A stretch of 55,045 nt of DNA from Psychromonas sp. Urea-02u-13 (GTDB taxonomy: Bacteria; Pseudomonadota; Gammaproteobacteria; Enterobacterales; Psychromonadaceae), in assembly GCF_002835995.1 (NCBI RefSeq), contig NZ_PJBZ01000058.1:1-55045 (forward strand). Direction: 5' to 3'. The notes below the pieces were generated by a model. The model had not been told where the DNA came from. It worked only from the letters and a program-made list of their open reading frames with translations, and searched no databases. Shown piece by piece: positions 26,435-35,823 of the stretch. Position numbers and translations under genes: made by a program. The stretch's first letter is position 1; every line of letters starts with the position of its first letter.

Positions 26435-27640
26435 TCAGATAAATTGTACGCGAGGTGGCGCGTGCATTAAAAAGTTCTGATGTGAAATATTCCACGCGTA
26501 AGCCCCCGCCTGAGTGAAAACAAGATAATCGCCTATTTGCAGTTTTTCAACATACTGCTGGGTTGCTAATACATCTTTAGGCGTACATAACTGCCCCACT
26601 AAGGTAACCGCTTCCTGATTAATTTTGATGGAAGAAAAACCCCCTTCTATCTCTTTTTCAGGCTCACCATTCACAATAAAAAAGGGATGATCATGGTTTT
26701 GCGCTGCCGGCGTTCTAAAGTGGTGTGTGCCGCCGTGGCCTACTGCAAAATACTGTCCATGATTATGTTTTATATCTAATACCTGCATCACGTAAAACCC
26801 ACAATCAGCAGTCACATAACGGCCACATTCAAAACGAATTTTAACGGCGCTGAGTTGTGATTCTTCAATCAACACATCAAGCTCTTGGCAAAATAATCGC
26901 CAATCAAAACGTTGCTCAGGGTTCGCATAATCAATGCCTATCCCGCCGCCGACATTGAGTAAATTAACATCTAACGCATAGCGTTTTTTCCACGTAATAA
27001 AGGTATTGAAATAGAGTTTCATCAGCGCTAAATGAACCTGCCTATCCAGTTGATGCGACATTAAATGAAAGTGAAAACCAAGCAACTTAATATGGCTTGA
27101 AGCCTTTACCATCGCTAACGCATCCGCTAACTCATTTTCACTTAATCCAAAGGGTGTGGGTTTGCCTCCCATCGTCAGTTTTGTTGCAGGTAATCCCTGC
27201 AAAGAGATATTCATGCGTAATAATATTTGGCAATTTTTCTCTTTTTGCTGACAAATTTCAGCGATGCGATTTAGCTCAGTTAAGCTTTCCACATGAATCG
27301 CTTCAACGCCTAATTCGATTGCCTGCTCTAATTCGCTGACCAGTTTCCCCGGCCCACCAAAGATTAAAGGCACCTGTGGCTGACATTGATGTAACCAAGC
27401 AAGTTCACCACCCGATGCAGCTTCAAAACCATCAACAATAGGCGCTAAAGCATTTAAGATCTGCTCTTCAGGATTGGCTTTGGACGCATAATAGAGTTCA
27501 CAGTTTTTTGGTAATACCTGCATCATCTCTGTGGCATGTCGCGTTAACGCGGCTAAGTCATAAATATATGCACAGAGTGGTGTTTCTGGTGCTTGTGTTT
27601 CTTTTAAGGCAATAATAGTTTTGTTTATTTGAGTGCTCAT
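26435..27640 (-). CDS. pvsE: PLP-dependent decarboxylase of siderophore synthesis, PvsE-like
   Basis: A 401-residue fold-type III PLP decarboxylase of the ornithine/diaminopimelate group. The PLP lysine is in YYASKANPEE (about residue 54). The glycine-rich phosphate loop is LNVGGGIGIDY, and ECGRYVTADCGFYV follows. In the vibrioferrin pathway PvsE is the amino-acid decarboxylase thought to generate the ethanolamine-type moiety; SbnH of staphyloferrin B is a relative. Its ATG shares one base with the pvsD stop (TAATG). It is the last gene of pvsABCDE and is followed by a terminator. The identity of the acted-on substrate is inferred from gene order. Confidence 0.88.
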   Translation of the reverse strand: MSTQINKTIIALKETQAPETPLCAYIYDLAALTRHATEMMQVLPKNCELYYASKANPEEQILNALAPIVDGFEAASGGELAWLHQCQPQVPLIFGGPGKLVSELEQAIELGVEAIHVESLTELNRIAEICQQKEKNCQILLRMNISLQGLPATKLTMGGKPTPFGLSENELADALAMVKASSHIKLLGFHFHLMSHQLDRQVHLALMKLYFNTFITWKKRYALDVNLLNVGGGIGIDYANPEQRFDWRLFCQELDVLIEESQLSAVKIRFECGRYVTADCGFYVMQVLDIKHNHGQYFAVGHGGTHHFRTPAAQNHDHPFFIVNGEPEKEIEGGFSSIKINQEAVTLVGQLCTPKDVLATQQYVEKLQIGDYLVFTQAGAYAWNISHQNFLMHAPPRVQFI

Positions 27641-29490
27641 TATTTTTCCAACAGCTGTAAAAGTGGATTCGGTAAATTTGTATAACTCGACAAACTATCG
27701 GCATGTTTTAATAAACGAGTGGTTAAGTTGTTTTTACTCGGAATAGCCTCGCCGCGTAGGAAACCTTGTAACTCTGGTTGCGCCTCTTCTTTTATCTGCC
27801 AATTTTTAACAGCTTCAGCGAGCACTAACCACAGTGTTGACTCTAATGCGCGATGACCATTAGCCAGATGGAAAATCGCTTCGCTGACATTATTAATTAA
27901 TGTGCAATAAGCAATACGGTTCCAACCTAACTCGCGAGTGTAATAAACAGAACTGCGCGCACGCTCAGACATCTCTGTAAGCGATTGCTCAGGCCAATGT
28001 GATTGCATCAGTTTGGTGCCCTCTAAATCTCGCAACCAAATATGCGCCGGTAAACCATTTTCAAAACCCACTACGGTATTTTGTAAATGCGGTTCAAAGG
28101 CAATACCAAGGTCGAAGAAATAATGGAAAACACCGGGTAACAAGGCATCCAAATAGGCTTCAAACCATTGACTTGCTAATGCGTCATAATCCAGTTTTTT
28201 TTGCGTGGCTAATACCTCGATGCGTTTTACACAAATGCTGTCACCTTTTTTATCCCAAGCAAATAATGCCCCCGCCATCTCTGGTTGATACTGCTGTTGC
28301 AGTTCATGACTAATGCCATCTCGATACAAGATGCCAAAACATTCAATCACCTCTTTAATATTATCTTGTTCATCTGGCGAAGCGATTGATGACAAATCTA
28401 ATGTGCTAGCTGCCGGCTCTTGCATCACCGAAAATTTAGGGCAATGTTCTTTCGCCTGCTGTGTATGTGGCTTGATTAATTTACTCAGTTGCACGGCACT
28501 TTCTAACTCATACCAAGCATTTTTACGCACACAATTGGTTAAACGCACATGAATGGAGAACTTCATAAAACTATTGGTTTTTTCACAATAAACCGTACGT
28601 ACTGATGAGGTTGGGAAGACATTTTTACCTAAGGTGCCAACGCCAAAAATCAATCCCGCTTTAATGGCTTTTTTAACCAAAGGTTGTTTTAGAATCGTTT
28701 CCACTTCCCACGGGTGACAGGGGTAAAGCAACTCATCGGTGGGATTAACTTGCCCGATTAAATCCGCCGGCGGAAATTCATCACAGCTCATTTGTTTAAG
28801 AAATTGTGGCGCGATTTTAAACCAATACAGTGGGAATTGAGCCTGTACTTCAGGCGAACAGCTAATCAGTTGATCAAAAGTCACCCCATCACGGCTCTTA
28901 GGTGCAGGGTGCATTGCATGGCCCCAGAGCAGGCTTTGTTCCGATTTAATCAAGCTTGAGTAACCCGTCGCTTCATCTGCGTGGTTGCCATTTTCAATAA
29001 ATAAACGGGTAATATTGATGCTATTTTGAATTTGTTCTAACAACTCAGTATTAACGTCCGTCGCCATGACCAAAGCAAGATGTTCAACAATTAAACGCGC
29101 TAATGTGCTGGCATCAATCGGGTGCCATGCTAAACCTTGGTGCTTTAAATAAGCTTGATTAACAAAACGAACTCGCCCTAATAAACTCACTTGATCCGCT
29201 TTAATCAAAATGACCGCATTTGATTCAGGAAACTGTAAACGAATACGTCGATGTTCATTAGCGTTATTAAAATTATCAGCTTTATTAAAATCATTTGATG
29301 TCATTTTAAATAAAGCCGGTGCATCGGCTTGATGATCGTCGAGTATTACCTCTCCTTTACCAAGCGCATATTCGCGGATGTAACAATTTAATAAACACAT
29401 CACCGCATTCATTTCAGATAGGCGTTGGTTTACTTCATTTTTGTATTTGTTGGACGTTGATGTGTTGATATCATGCAGTTGGGTAGACAT
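27640..29490 (-). CDS. pvsD: NIS siderophore synthetase, PvsD-like (IucA/IucC family)
   Basis: A 616-residue NRPS-independent siderophore synthetase. It adenylates a carboxylate, such as citrate, and condenses it with an amine or alcohol. Family motifs: LLWGHAMHPAPKSRDG, YPCHPWEVE, the ATP-binding PTSSVRTVYCEKTNSFMKFS followed by IHVRLTNCVRKN, and the C-terminal EPHLQNTVVGFENGLPAHIW with LRDLEGTKL. It starts 20 bases inside the end of pvsC and overlaps pvsE by one base, so the operon is translationally coupled. By order it matches PvsD of Vibrio. Which NIS type (A, B or C) it is cannot be settled by eye. Confidence 0.92.
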   Translation of the reverse strand: MSTQLHDINTSTSNKYKNEVNQRLSEMNAVMCLLNCYIREYALGKGEVILDDHQADAPALFKMTSNDFNKADNFNNANEHRRIRLQFPESNAVILIKADQVSLLGRVRFVNQAYLKHQGLAWHPIDASTLARLIVEHLALVMATDVNTELLEQIQNSINITRLFIENGNHADEATGYSSLIKSEQSLLWGHAMHPAPKSRDGVTFDQLISCSPEVQAQFPLYWFKIAPQFLKQMSCDEFPPADLIGQVNPTDELLYPCHPWEVETILKQPLVKKAIKAGLIFGVGTLGKNVFPTSSVRTVYCEKTNSFMKFSIHVRLTNCVRKNAWYELESAVQLSKLIKPHTQQAKEHCPKFSVMQEPAASTLDLSSIASPDEQDNIKEVIECFGILYRDGISHELQQQYQPEMAGALFAWDKKGDSICVKRIEVLATQKKLDYDALASQWFEAYLDALLPGVFHYFFDLGIAFEPHLQNTVVGFENGLPAHIWLRDLEGTKLMQSHWPEQSLTEMSERARSSVYYTRELGWNRIAYCTLINNVSEAIFHLANGHRALESTLWLVLAEAVKNWQIKEEAQPELQGFLRGEAIPSKNNLTTRLLKHADSLSSYTNLPNPLLQLLEK

Positions 29491-30682
29491 GTTTAAATGA
29501 CTCCTTTCTATAAAAAACTAAAACGATAACCGCTAGCAGGCACGCGATGCTGGCTAATAAAAAAGGCCAATGTAATGAGAACTGTTGGCTGATATAACCG
29601 GCGCTTAATCCAGCTAACACACCTCCCCATTTTCCCCATGCATCGAAACGACCAAAGCTCAATCCCGCTTTATTGTGTTGTAAGCGTTCACTTAACATAA
29701 GATGCAGACCGCTATAACTAAGCAACATACCCAAACCAAATAACAGTCGGTAAATCACTAAACCATCACTACTGCTCAGTAAAAATTGCCCAAAACAGGA
29801 CACTCCAAGAATGAGTAATCCGATCAGGGTTTGTTTGTGAGCATTCAGTGTTAGCTTGCCAACGCTGGTCGCCAGTAAAATATAAACAAGGTGAGGCAAG
29901 CTGTAATAAAAGCCCACCACGCTGTCGCTACTGGTCGCTAATGTTTGCACATAAGGTAAGAAATAAGGGAAAGTGACAACCATCGAAAAACAGAATAAGA
30001 ACTGTAATAGCAGTACCTGTGACATCTCCTTTTTCTCTGTTCTGTCAGCTGTTGATGATGCTGATGATGCAGTTGTTGGTGATGCTGTTGTTGATAGCAG
30101 CGATGATAGCGGTGATTTTTTTGCCTTTGTGCTCAGTTCATCTTTTTCTAAAAACAAACACACCACAAAAGCAATACAGGGCAATATCGCCAAATAACGG
30201 TAAATATCGAGGGGAGATTCAATTTGTGTGAATGCCCCCAATACCACCGGCGCACTCACTAATGCGAGCCGTGCTGACAACTGTGTCATGTTTAAGCTTT
30301 TTGCTAACGATGCGCCTTTAAACTTGCTGCTTAAATAAGCATTCGAAGCAGCTAACGTACCACCACAAAGGCCCTGCACAATTAAGCCTAAACAAAATAG
30401 CCATAATGTATCGGCAAAACCCGAGAGTAAAAATCCAACAATCAAGCCAAGTTGCGCACGTAATAAAGACTGTTTTTTACCAAACTTATCGGCAAATCGC
30501 CCCCACCATGTCGCCGTCAAGGCTGCACACAACACAGGTACAATAAACATAATACCCGTGAGGTATTCAGGATCCCCTTCCATTAAACTCGCTAACATAC
30601 GCGGCATAAATAACGGCATACCCAGTGCGGTAAAGGCGGTCAAAAAATGACATATCAATACCGCATAAATAACTGGCATCAT
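29471..30682 (-). CDS. pvsC: MFS siderophore exporter, PvsC-like
   Basis: A 403-residue major facilitator with about 12 membrane spans. The loop-2 signature is WWGRFADKFGKKQSLLRAQLG. The central cytoplasmic loop (about residues 190-220) is a Ser/Thr/Ala-rich low-complexity linker. Located between the two NIS synthetase genes as in pvsABCDE of Vibrio, where PvsC exports vibrioferrin. ATGA overlap with pvsB upstream and a 20-base overlap with pvsD downstream. Confidence 0.9.
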   Translation of the reverse strand: MMPVIYAVLICHFLTAFTALGMPLFMPRMLASLMEGDPEYLTGIMFIVPVLCAALTATWWGRFADKFGKKQSLLRAQLGLIVGFLLSGFADTLWLFCLGLIVQGLCGGTLAASNAYLSSKFKGASLAKSLNMTQLSARLALVSAPVVLGAFTQIESPLDIYRYLAILPCIAFVVCLFLEKDELSTKAKKSPLSSLLSTTASPTTASSASSTADRTEKKEMSQVLLLQFLFCFSMVVTFPYFLPYVQTLATSSDSVVGFYYSLPHLVYILLATSVGKLTLNAHKQTLIGLLILGVSCFGQFLLSSSDGLVIYRLLFGLGMLLSYSGLHLMLSERLQHNKAGLSFGRFDAWGKWGGVLAGLSAGYISQQFSLHWPFLLASIACLLAVIVLVFYRKESFKHVYPTA

Positions 30683-32448
30683 GCTGATTTCACCTGAAAG
30701 TCTGCGTGTAAGAAATTAGGCACACTGCGACCATAAAACTTATTAATATCAGCAGCACCCGAAACACGCTTGCTTAACAAACTACCAGAACTCAATAAAT
30801 ATTTAGCGGGCTGGAATTCTGCGGCTAATAAATAATCACGCGCGAACTGTGTTGCAATACCCTCTTCATCAAGCAGATTCAACTGATGCTGTAATGTCTC
30901 GCGTAATTGTTTATAGAGCTGTTCAATGGACATCATGTAATAACTTGCCATCGCTTCAAAAATTGCCGCGATATCAAGCTGTAAAGTAATAGTGGTAAAC
31001 ATGTCTGCCAACGCTTGCTCATTATCCACTAAGATACGCGGGTCAATTAATTGCTCCGTTTTGGGCTGAGCATGCTGCCCTAGCGCATTATTAATGTAAC
31101 GTTCGGCCAACAACCGTGCTGAATCGTTGTCTTTCATGATCAACGTGAGTGGCTGTTGATGAGAAAAAGCAATCACCGCATTTTGCTGATTAGACTCTAA
31201 TGCAATACCGTATTTAAGCCATAATCGTAGGTGCACACTGAGTAATAATGTTAAATATTGATCCAACCAAACCTGCACATCACCCGCATAAAAATGGTCA
31301 ATCAAATGCGCTAAATAAATGCGTCCATCGGGCATCTCACTGCCAAATGCAGCCACAGGTACGAGGTGTTTATCATGCATCGATTGCGGGTATTTACGCA
31401 CAATATAAGCCAGCTCTCTGCTTTCCCCCATGTGTCCGCCATGTTGCTCATCACAATGATCATACAAACCATAAAGCTTAGGATCGTGTTTCGCTAAATC
31501 CGTTAATATCTGCTCAAAACAATCACCATCGTATAACGTGCTCGGTTTTATCAGACGTACATTACGTGCCCCCAGTGTTGCCATAATAAGTGGTAATTTA
31601 ATATGAATTTCAGGACTGCTCAGCACAACGACCGTACGCACAGACAGTGTTGCAGTCACTTCTAATGCTTTAAGTGGCGCTAATACAATACCTGCAAGCG
31701 TAAAGTCCAATGTTGGGCAAGTTAATGGATGAACAGGGAACAGTTGATGCGTTTTTTGCAGAGAACTGTTTAATCCCACTTCATAAAACTCAGGCCAGCA
31801 GTCAGGCGTTTCACTGGTTAGAGTGACAAGTTGTTTGTCTATCGCGACCCAATTTAAAGCAAAAGGACGACTAAACTCTGGCGCGTAGGATTTTAAAGCC
31901 TCGAGATCAAAGCCCGATTTAGCACGCGCAGTTGGGTAATAAGGGTGATCCAGATAAGAGGCCACTTGATCTGAAAATAATAACTGTTCATGCCAAGTGG
32001 TTAAATCCGCTAACGGTCTCTTCACTTGTGGCAAACGATTTTTATAAGCAATCTGCGCGAGTTTTCTATGTTCAACAGCACATTCAGCTTCAGTAATATA
32101 ATGATAAAAGAACTGTTTATCTTCTTCCTCGAGATTATTGGCCAACACGTTTAACCAATCTTTAAAACCATGTTCATACACCACACTGTGTTGGGTTTCT
32201 CTTAACCATCCACTATAAGGCGCTTGCCAACTTTGCATATAATGACTTTCAGCAATAGCGACATAAAAAATATCGTTATCTAAGTGACTAATTTTAAGCC
32301 AATGTGTTGGCATTTCATGGGGCCACTGTTTACCGACCGTTAATGAGTCAGCATCAATCACCGAGCCTTGAGAAATAATTTCACAGACATTTTCTCGTAT
32401 ACAGGTATTAATAATACGCTGACTAATATAAGCATTATCCATCGCCAT
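30679..32448 (-). CDS. pvsB: NIS siderophore synthetase, PvsB-like (IucA/IucC family)
   Basis: A 589-residue second NIS synthetase. Family marks: FPVHPLTCPTLDF, the ATP-site SVRTVVVLSSPEIHIKLPL, and the C-terminal ALESNQQNAVIAFSHQQPLT followed by LIMKDNDSARLL. It is only distantly similar to the PvsD-like protein, as expected for enzymes adding different groups to the citrate core. Start is ATG 32448 with the strong RBS GGGAGGTG; a TTG five codons upstream would swallow that RBS. Its ATG overlaps the pvsA stop (TAATG) and its stop overlaps pvsC (ATGA). Confidence 0.92.
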   Translation of the reverse strand: MAMDNAYISQRIINTCIRENVCEIISQGSVIDADSLTVGKQWPHEMPTHWLKISHLDNDIFYVAIAESHYMQSWQAPYSGWLRETQHSVVYEHGFKDWLNVLANNLEEEDKQFFYHYITEAECAVEHRKLAQIAYKNRLPQVKRPLADLTTWHEQLLFSDQVASYLDHPYYPTARAKSGFDLEALKSYAPEFSRPFALNWVAIDKQLVTLTSETPDCWPEFYEVGLNSSLQKTHQLFPVHPLTCPTLDFTLAGIVLAPLKALEVTATLSVRTVVVLSSPEIHIKLPLIMATLGARNVRLIKPSTLYDGDCFEQILTDLAKHDPKLYGLYDHCDEQHGGHMGESRELAYIVRKYPQSMHDKHLVPVAAFGSEMPDGRIYLAHLIDHFYAGDVQVWLDQYLTLLLSVHLRLWLKYGIALESNQQNAVIAFSHQQPLTLIMKDNDSARLLAERYINNALGQHAQPKTEQLIDPRILVDNEQALADMFTTITLQLDIAAIFEAMASYYMMSIEQLYKQLRETLQHQLNLLDEEGIATQFARDYLLAAEFQPAKYLLSSGSLLSKRVSGAADINKFYGRSVPNFLHADFQVKSA

Positions 32449-33635
32449 TAGTTCACCTCCCAAATAAGCTCATTAATAATTGAAGCCGTTTTTTGTTTGA
32501 TCTCTTTTAAGGTCGGCCCTGTTGCGGTTAATAACCCCAAATAGTCTTTATTGGAATTGCTCAGGGTAATGTATTGATTTTTTTCTTTTAAAGGCTGGTA
32601 GTTAATATTGGTCGCACCTAACTGCTTAGTGAAGGCTGATTGATTTTTCTTTAATAAACCACTTTGATAAGCGGGGAAATATTCGATAACAGCACATTCA
32701 GAGTCATTATTAAGCACACCTAATATTTCACCGGCATGCAGTTGTAGGATTTTTTCAAACCAGTTAAAGGTTAATAAATCATTGAGTAAAAACTCTCTGC
32801 CATCACCAATACTGCGATAATTTATTTCTACTAACACAGGGCCATTAGCCGTAACAATAAACTCACTGTGGCAAACACCAAAATTAGCGCCAAAGGCTTT
32901 GACTTGTTGTAATGCTTGAGCGGCAAACAAGGCGCTGTTTTCACCGTTCCAAATAGCACTTAATTCAATAAAGTGAGGCAAGGGCGATAACTGCACATCA
33001 AAACCGCCAATCACAGCAATGTTTTCACCATCACCTAGGGTTTCTAAGGTAAACAATGGCCCTTCAAGGTATGACTCCAGTAAAATAGGCATACTTTTTT
33101 TCTTGAATCTGTCTTTATAAGCAATCAGTGCAGCTTCATTTTCACACAAAGCCACATCAAGACTAGAAACACCTTCACGTGGTTTTGCAATAATGGGATA
33201 AGTTAAATTTTCTGGTAAAGGGTCACTGGCAAACAAGGTCTGAGAGCAAACATTCTCGATACCTAACGTGGTTAAGGTTTGACGCATTTGGGCTTTGTTT
33301 TTGGCCTGATAACAGGTTTTCCAATTTTTACCTGGGCAAGAAAAGTAGTCGGCAACCAGCGCGTTTGATGTTTGCAAATGATCACTGTTTGAGAAAACAA
33401 CCTGCGGTTTAATATTGTGTCCATCGAGCAAATCAATGATGGCTAACGGATTAAACACATCACACTCTATTATTTGATCCGGCCCATTACAGACCAATGA
33501 AAAGTAATGTTTATGATCTAACCCATGATCGGTTAACAACACTACTTGGTACCCGAGCTTTAATGCTGCAGGTATAAAACCTTCGGTTACCGCCCTGTTT
33601 TGTACATGCGTAATTATGACCATTATCGGTTTCAT
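32448..33635 (-). CDS. pvsA: ATP-grasp ligase, PvsA-like
   Basis: A 395-residue ATP-grasp carboxylate-amine ligase. The N-terminal domain starts MKPIMVIITHVQNRAVTEGF; the ATP-grasp region has YPIIAKPREGVSSLDV, PILLESYLEGPLFTLETLG and GPVLVEINYRSIGDGREF, with the metal-binding E-x-N. In the vibrioferrin pathway PvsA is the first gene and is thought to join alanine to the chain. An open frame continues upstream to 33722, but the AAAGGAAT RBS points to ATG 33635 (or 33638). The Fur box at 33721-33739 then lies in the promoter. First gene of pvsABCDE. Confidence 0.9.
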   Translation of the reverse strand: MKPIMVIITHVQNRAVTEGFIPAALKLGYQVVLLTDHGLDHKHYFSLVCNGPDQIIECDVFNPLAIIDLLDGHNIKPQVVFSNSDHLQTSNALVADYFSCPGKNWKTCYQAKNKAQMRQTLTTLGIENVCSQTLFASDPLPENLTYPIIAKPREGVSSLDVALCENEAALIAYKDRFKKKSMPILLESYLEGPLFTLETLGDGENIAVIGGFDVQLSPLPHFIELSAIWNGENSALFAAQALQQVKAFGANFGVCHSEFIVTANGPVLVEINYRSIGDGREFLLNDLLTFNWFEKILQLHAGEILGVLNNDSECAVIEYFPAYQSGLLKKNQSAFTKQLGATNINYQPLKEKNQYITLSNSNKDYLGLLTATGPTLKEIKQKTASIINELIWEVN

Positions 33636-33720
33636 CATTATTCCTTTTATAAAGACAGACTTGTTATCAAAAAACCAGTTCAACAAAGTATCACCTTTGT
33701 GATACTCATCCCACCAACAC

Positions 33721-33739
33721 AATGATAATGATTATCATT
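33721..33739. promoter_or_regulatory. Fur box in the divergent pvs/pvu promoter
   Basis: AATGATAATGATTATCATT is a perfect 9-1-9 palindrome and nearly identical to the classical 19-bp Fur consensus GATAATGATAATCATTATC. It lies between pvsA (minus) and pvuB (plus), so iron-bound Fur can repress synthesis and uptake together. A partial ATTATCATTA occurs again at 33835-33844. Confidence 0.93.
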
Positions 33740-33874
33740 AACATTAAAGTCAAAGTCAAGATTAAATTTGTTTTTAAATAATGATTAGCCCGTTGATAAA
33801 AATAAAAAAACTAATGAATAACTTTATGAGATCAATTATCATTACGTTTTAAATCACTTGGCTCTTTAACCACT

Positions 33875-34768
33875 ATGCGTTTCTCTGTTATTTATAAGCT
33901 TCTCTTTCTGTTTAGTTTTTCTTTGTTTTCTAGCCAATCCTTTGCGCTGAAAATTGATCATGATGCTGGCTCTATTGAGTTTGATTCAACGCCACAAAGA
34001 GTGGTGGTATTAGCTTTTTCTTTTGTTGATGCATTAGCGATTGCGGGCGTTTCCCCCGTGGGTATTGCCGATGATGGAGATAAGAATCGAGTCATTAAAC
34101 GAGTGAGAGATAACATTGAGGATTGGCAGTCAGTTGGGTCACGTTACCAACCTAGTTTAGAGGCGATTGCAGCCCTTAAACCGGATCTGATTATTGCCGA
34201 TAGCGGTCGTCACCATTCTATCTATCAAGATTTAACGCGCATTGCCCCTACGTTAATGCTTAAAAGCCGCGGTGTTACTTATCAAGAAAACCTGCTTATT
34301 ATTGAAAAAATAGCATTAGCCGTAGATAAACAGTCGCGTGTTGAAAAGCGCCTTATCGAGCATAAAAAGCGTATGTTGGACTTCAAAAACAAGTTATCCA
34401 ATAAAGGCTCGTTCCAGTTTGCCGTGACCAGTGAAAAAGGGATGTGGTTACATAGCCCTTACTCTTACGCGGGCAGTGTGATTGAGGAGTTGGCATTAAC
34501 TAGTCCATTACCAAGCAGTAATAAACAAGTCTATTTACAAAGCAGTTTTGAACAACTGTTAAGCCTGAATCCAGATTGGTTATTTGTCGGACAATATTCT
34601 GATCACAGTGTATTAGACAAATGGCAAAAGAGCCCTTTATGGAAAATGCTCACTATCAGTAAATCACAACAAGTCGTCTCGGTATCCGCAAATGTATGGT
34701 CATTAGCCAGTGGGTTATTAGCAGCCGAGCAAATAGCAGAGCAACTTACTCAAGCCGTCAAAAAATGA
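33875..34768 (+). CDS. pvuB: Periplasmic ferric-siderophore-binding protein, PvuB-like
   Basis: A 297-residue class III (FecB/FhuD-like) substrate-binding protein. Signal peptide residues 1-24 (LFLFSFSLFSSQSFA/L). The domain includes RVVVLAFSFVDALAIAGVSPVGIADD, SLEAIAALKPDLIIADSGRH and the long connecting helix, ending ASGLLAAEQIAEQL. It delivers the ferric siderophore to the permeases. First gene of the rightward operon; its stop overlaps pvuC by ATGA. The RBS is weak by eye. Confidence 0.9.
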   Translation: MRFSVIYKLLFLFSFSLFSSQSFALKIDHDAGSIEFDSTPQRVVVLAFSFVDALAIAGVSPVGIADDGDKNRVIKRVRDNIEDWQSVGSRYQPSLEAIAALKPDLIIADSGRHHSIYQDLTRIAPTLMLKSRGVTYQENLLIIEKIALAVDKQSRVEKRLIEHKKRMLDFKNKLSNKGSFQFAVTSEKGMWLHSPYSYAGSVIEELALTSPLPSSNKQVYLQSSFEQLLSLNPDWLFVGQYSDHSVLDKWQKSPLWKMLTISKSQQVVSVSANVWSLASGLLAAEQIAEQLTQAVKK

Positions 34769-35823
34769 AAACCATTCAACAAACATTAAACGCTCCAGAT
34801 TCCTTATTACTCACATTAATAAAGTCATTAACCTCATTAAGCAGTGCCAAAGTCATCGTGCTTTATATGATGTTATTATTGGGTTTTACCCTGTCGTTAG
34901 TTGGCCAATCAGAGTTTTCACTGACGCTAAATGATGCCTGGCAAGCATTGATATCGCCCGATAGCGGCAGTATTAAACAGCAAGTTATTTTGTCATTACG
35001 TATGCCACGCAGTTTAATTGCTTGTTTAATTGGATTAAATCTCGGCGTTGCGGGTGTTTTAATGCAGGGTTTAACACGTAACCCACTCGCCTCACCGACA
35101 CTGTTTGCGATTAACTCTGGGGCAGCCTGTTTAATGGCACTGAGCAGTATAGGCGTGGCTTTCATCAGTGCCTTTCCCATCGAAGTGGTTACCTTTATTG
35201 GGGCTGCTTTAGGCGGGTTTTTAGTATTTTTTTTAGGCGGAGGGTTAAGTAGTCATCATAATCCTCTGCGTTTGATTCTTGCCGGCATTGCTATTAACGC
35301 GCTATTAACCTCGTTAACCCGCGCAGCCTTAATTATCTCCGACGACAAAGCACATACCCTTTTACATTGGTTATCAGGATCACTCAGTGAAGCCGATTGG
35401 CAAAATTGGTTACAACTCTGGCCAGTCAGTTTAGTGGCCCTATTAATTGCACTCTCAACCTCTCGGGGTCTCAATTTAAATGCACTTGGCGAACAAACCG
35501 CAAGTAGCTTAGGCATGAATGTAAACGCATTACGCATACGCGTTTGCCTCGCAGTTTTGTTGCTCACCGCTATCTCTGTGACCATTGCCGGCCCTATTGT
35601 GTTTGTGGGTTTAATTGCCCCACATCTCGCACGATCTCTGTTTGGCAATAATCATTATATGTTGATCCCCGCCAGTGGATTATTAGGTGCAGCCCTTGTT
35701 TGCTGGGCAGATTTATTATCACGATTTATTGTGCCACCAGCAGAAACACCGGTTGGCATTATTACCGCATTAATCGGCACCCCGTTTTTTATCTATTTAG
35801 TGCTTAAGGAAGAAAAGCAATGA
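34765..35823 (+). CDS. pvuC: FecCD-family siderophore permease, PvuC-like
   Basis: A 352-residue inner-membrane permease with about nine or ten spans. FecCD marks: LRMPRSLIACLIGLNLGVAG, LMQGLTRNPLASPTLFAIN, GLIAPHLARSLFG (the ATPase-contact loop) and ETPVGIITALIGTPFFIYL. ATG 34765 overlaps the pvuB stop; an in-frame ATG-like start at 34696 lies inside pvuB and gives a non-homologous extension. Overlaps pvuD by ATGA. Pairs with PvuD to form the channel. Confidence 0.92.
   Translation: MKTIQQTLNAPDSLLLTLIKSLTSLSSAKVIVLYMMLLLGFTLSLVGQSEFSLTLNDAWQALISPDSGSIKQQVILSLRMPRSLIACLIGLNLGVAGVLMQGLTRNPLASPTLFAINSGAACLMALSSIGVAFISAFPIEVVTFIGAALGGFLVFFLGGGLSSHHNPLRLILAGIAINALLTSLTRAALIISDDKAHTLLHWLSGSLSEADWQNWLQLWPVSLVALLIALSTSRGLNLNALGEQTASSLGMNVNALRIRVCLAVLLLTAISVTIAGPIVFVGLIAPHLARSLFGNNHYMLIPASGLLGAALVCWADLLSRFIVPPAETPVGIITALIGTPFFIYLVLKEEKQ

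Noticed and set aside
30019-30231. Plus-strand frame rich in Met, Leu and Ile opposite pvsC
   Set aside because: It comes from the low-complexity Ser/Thr/Ala linker of pvsC read backward.
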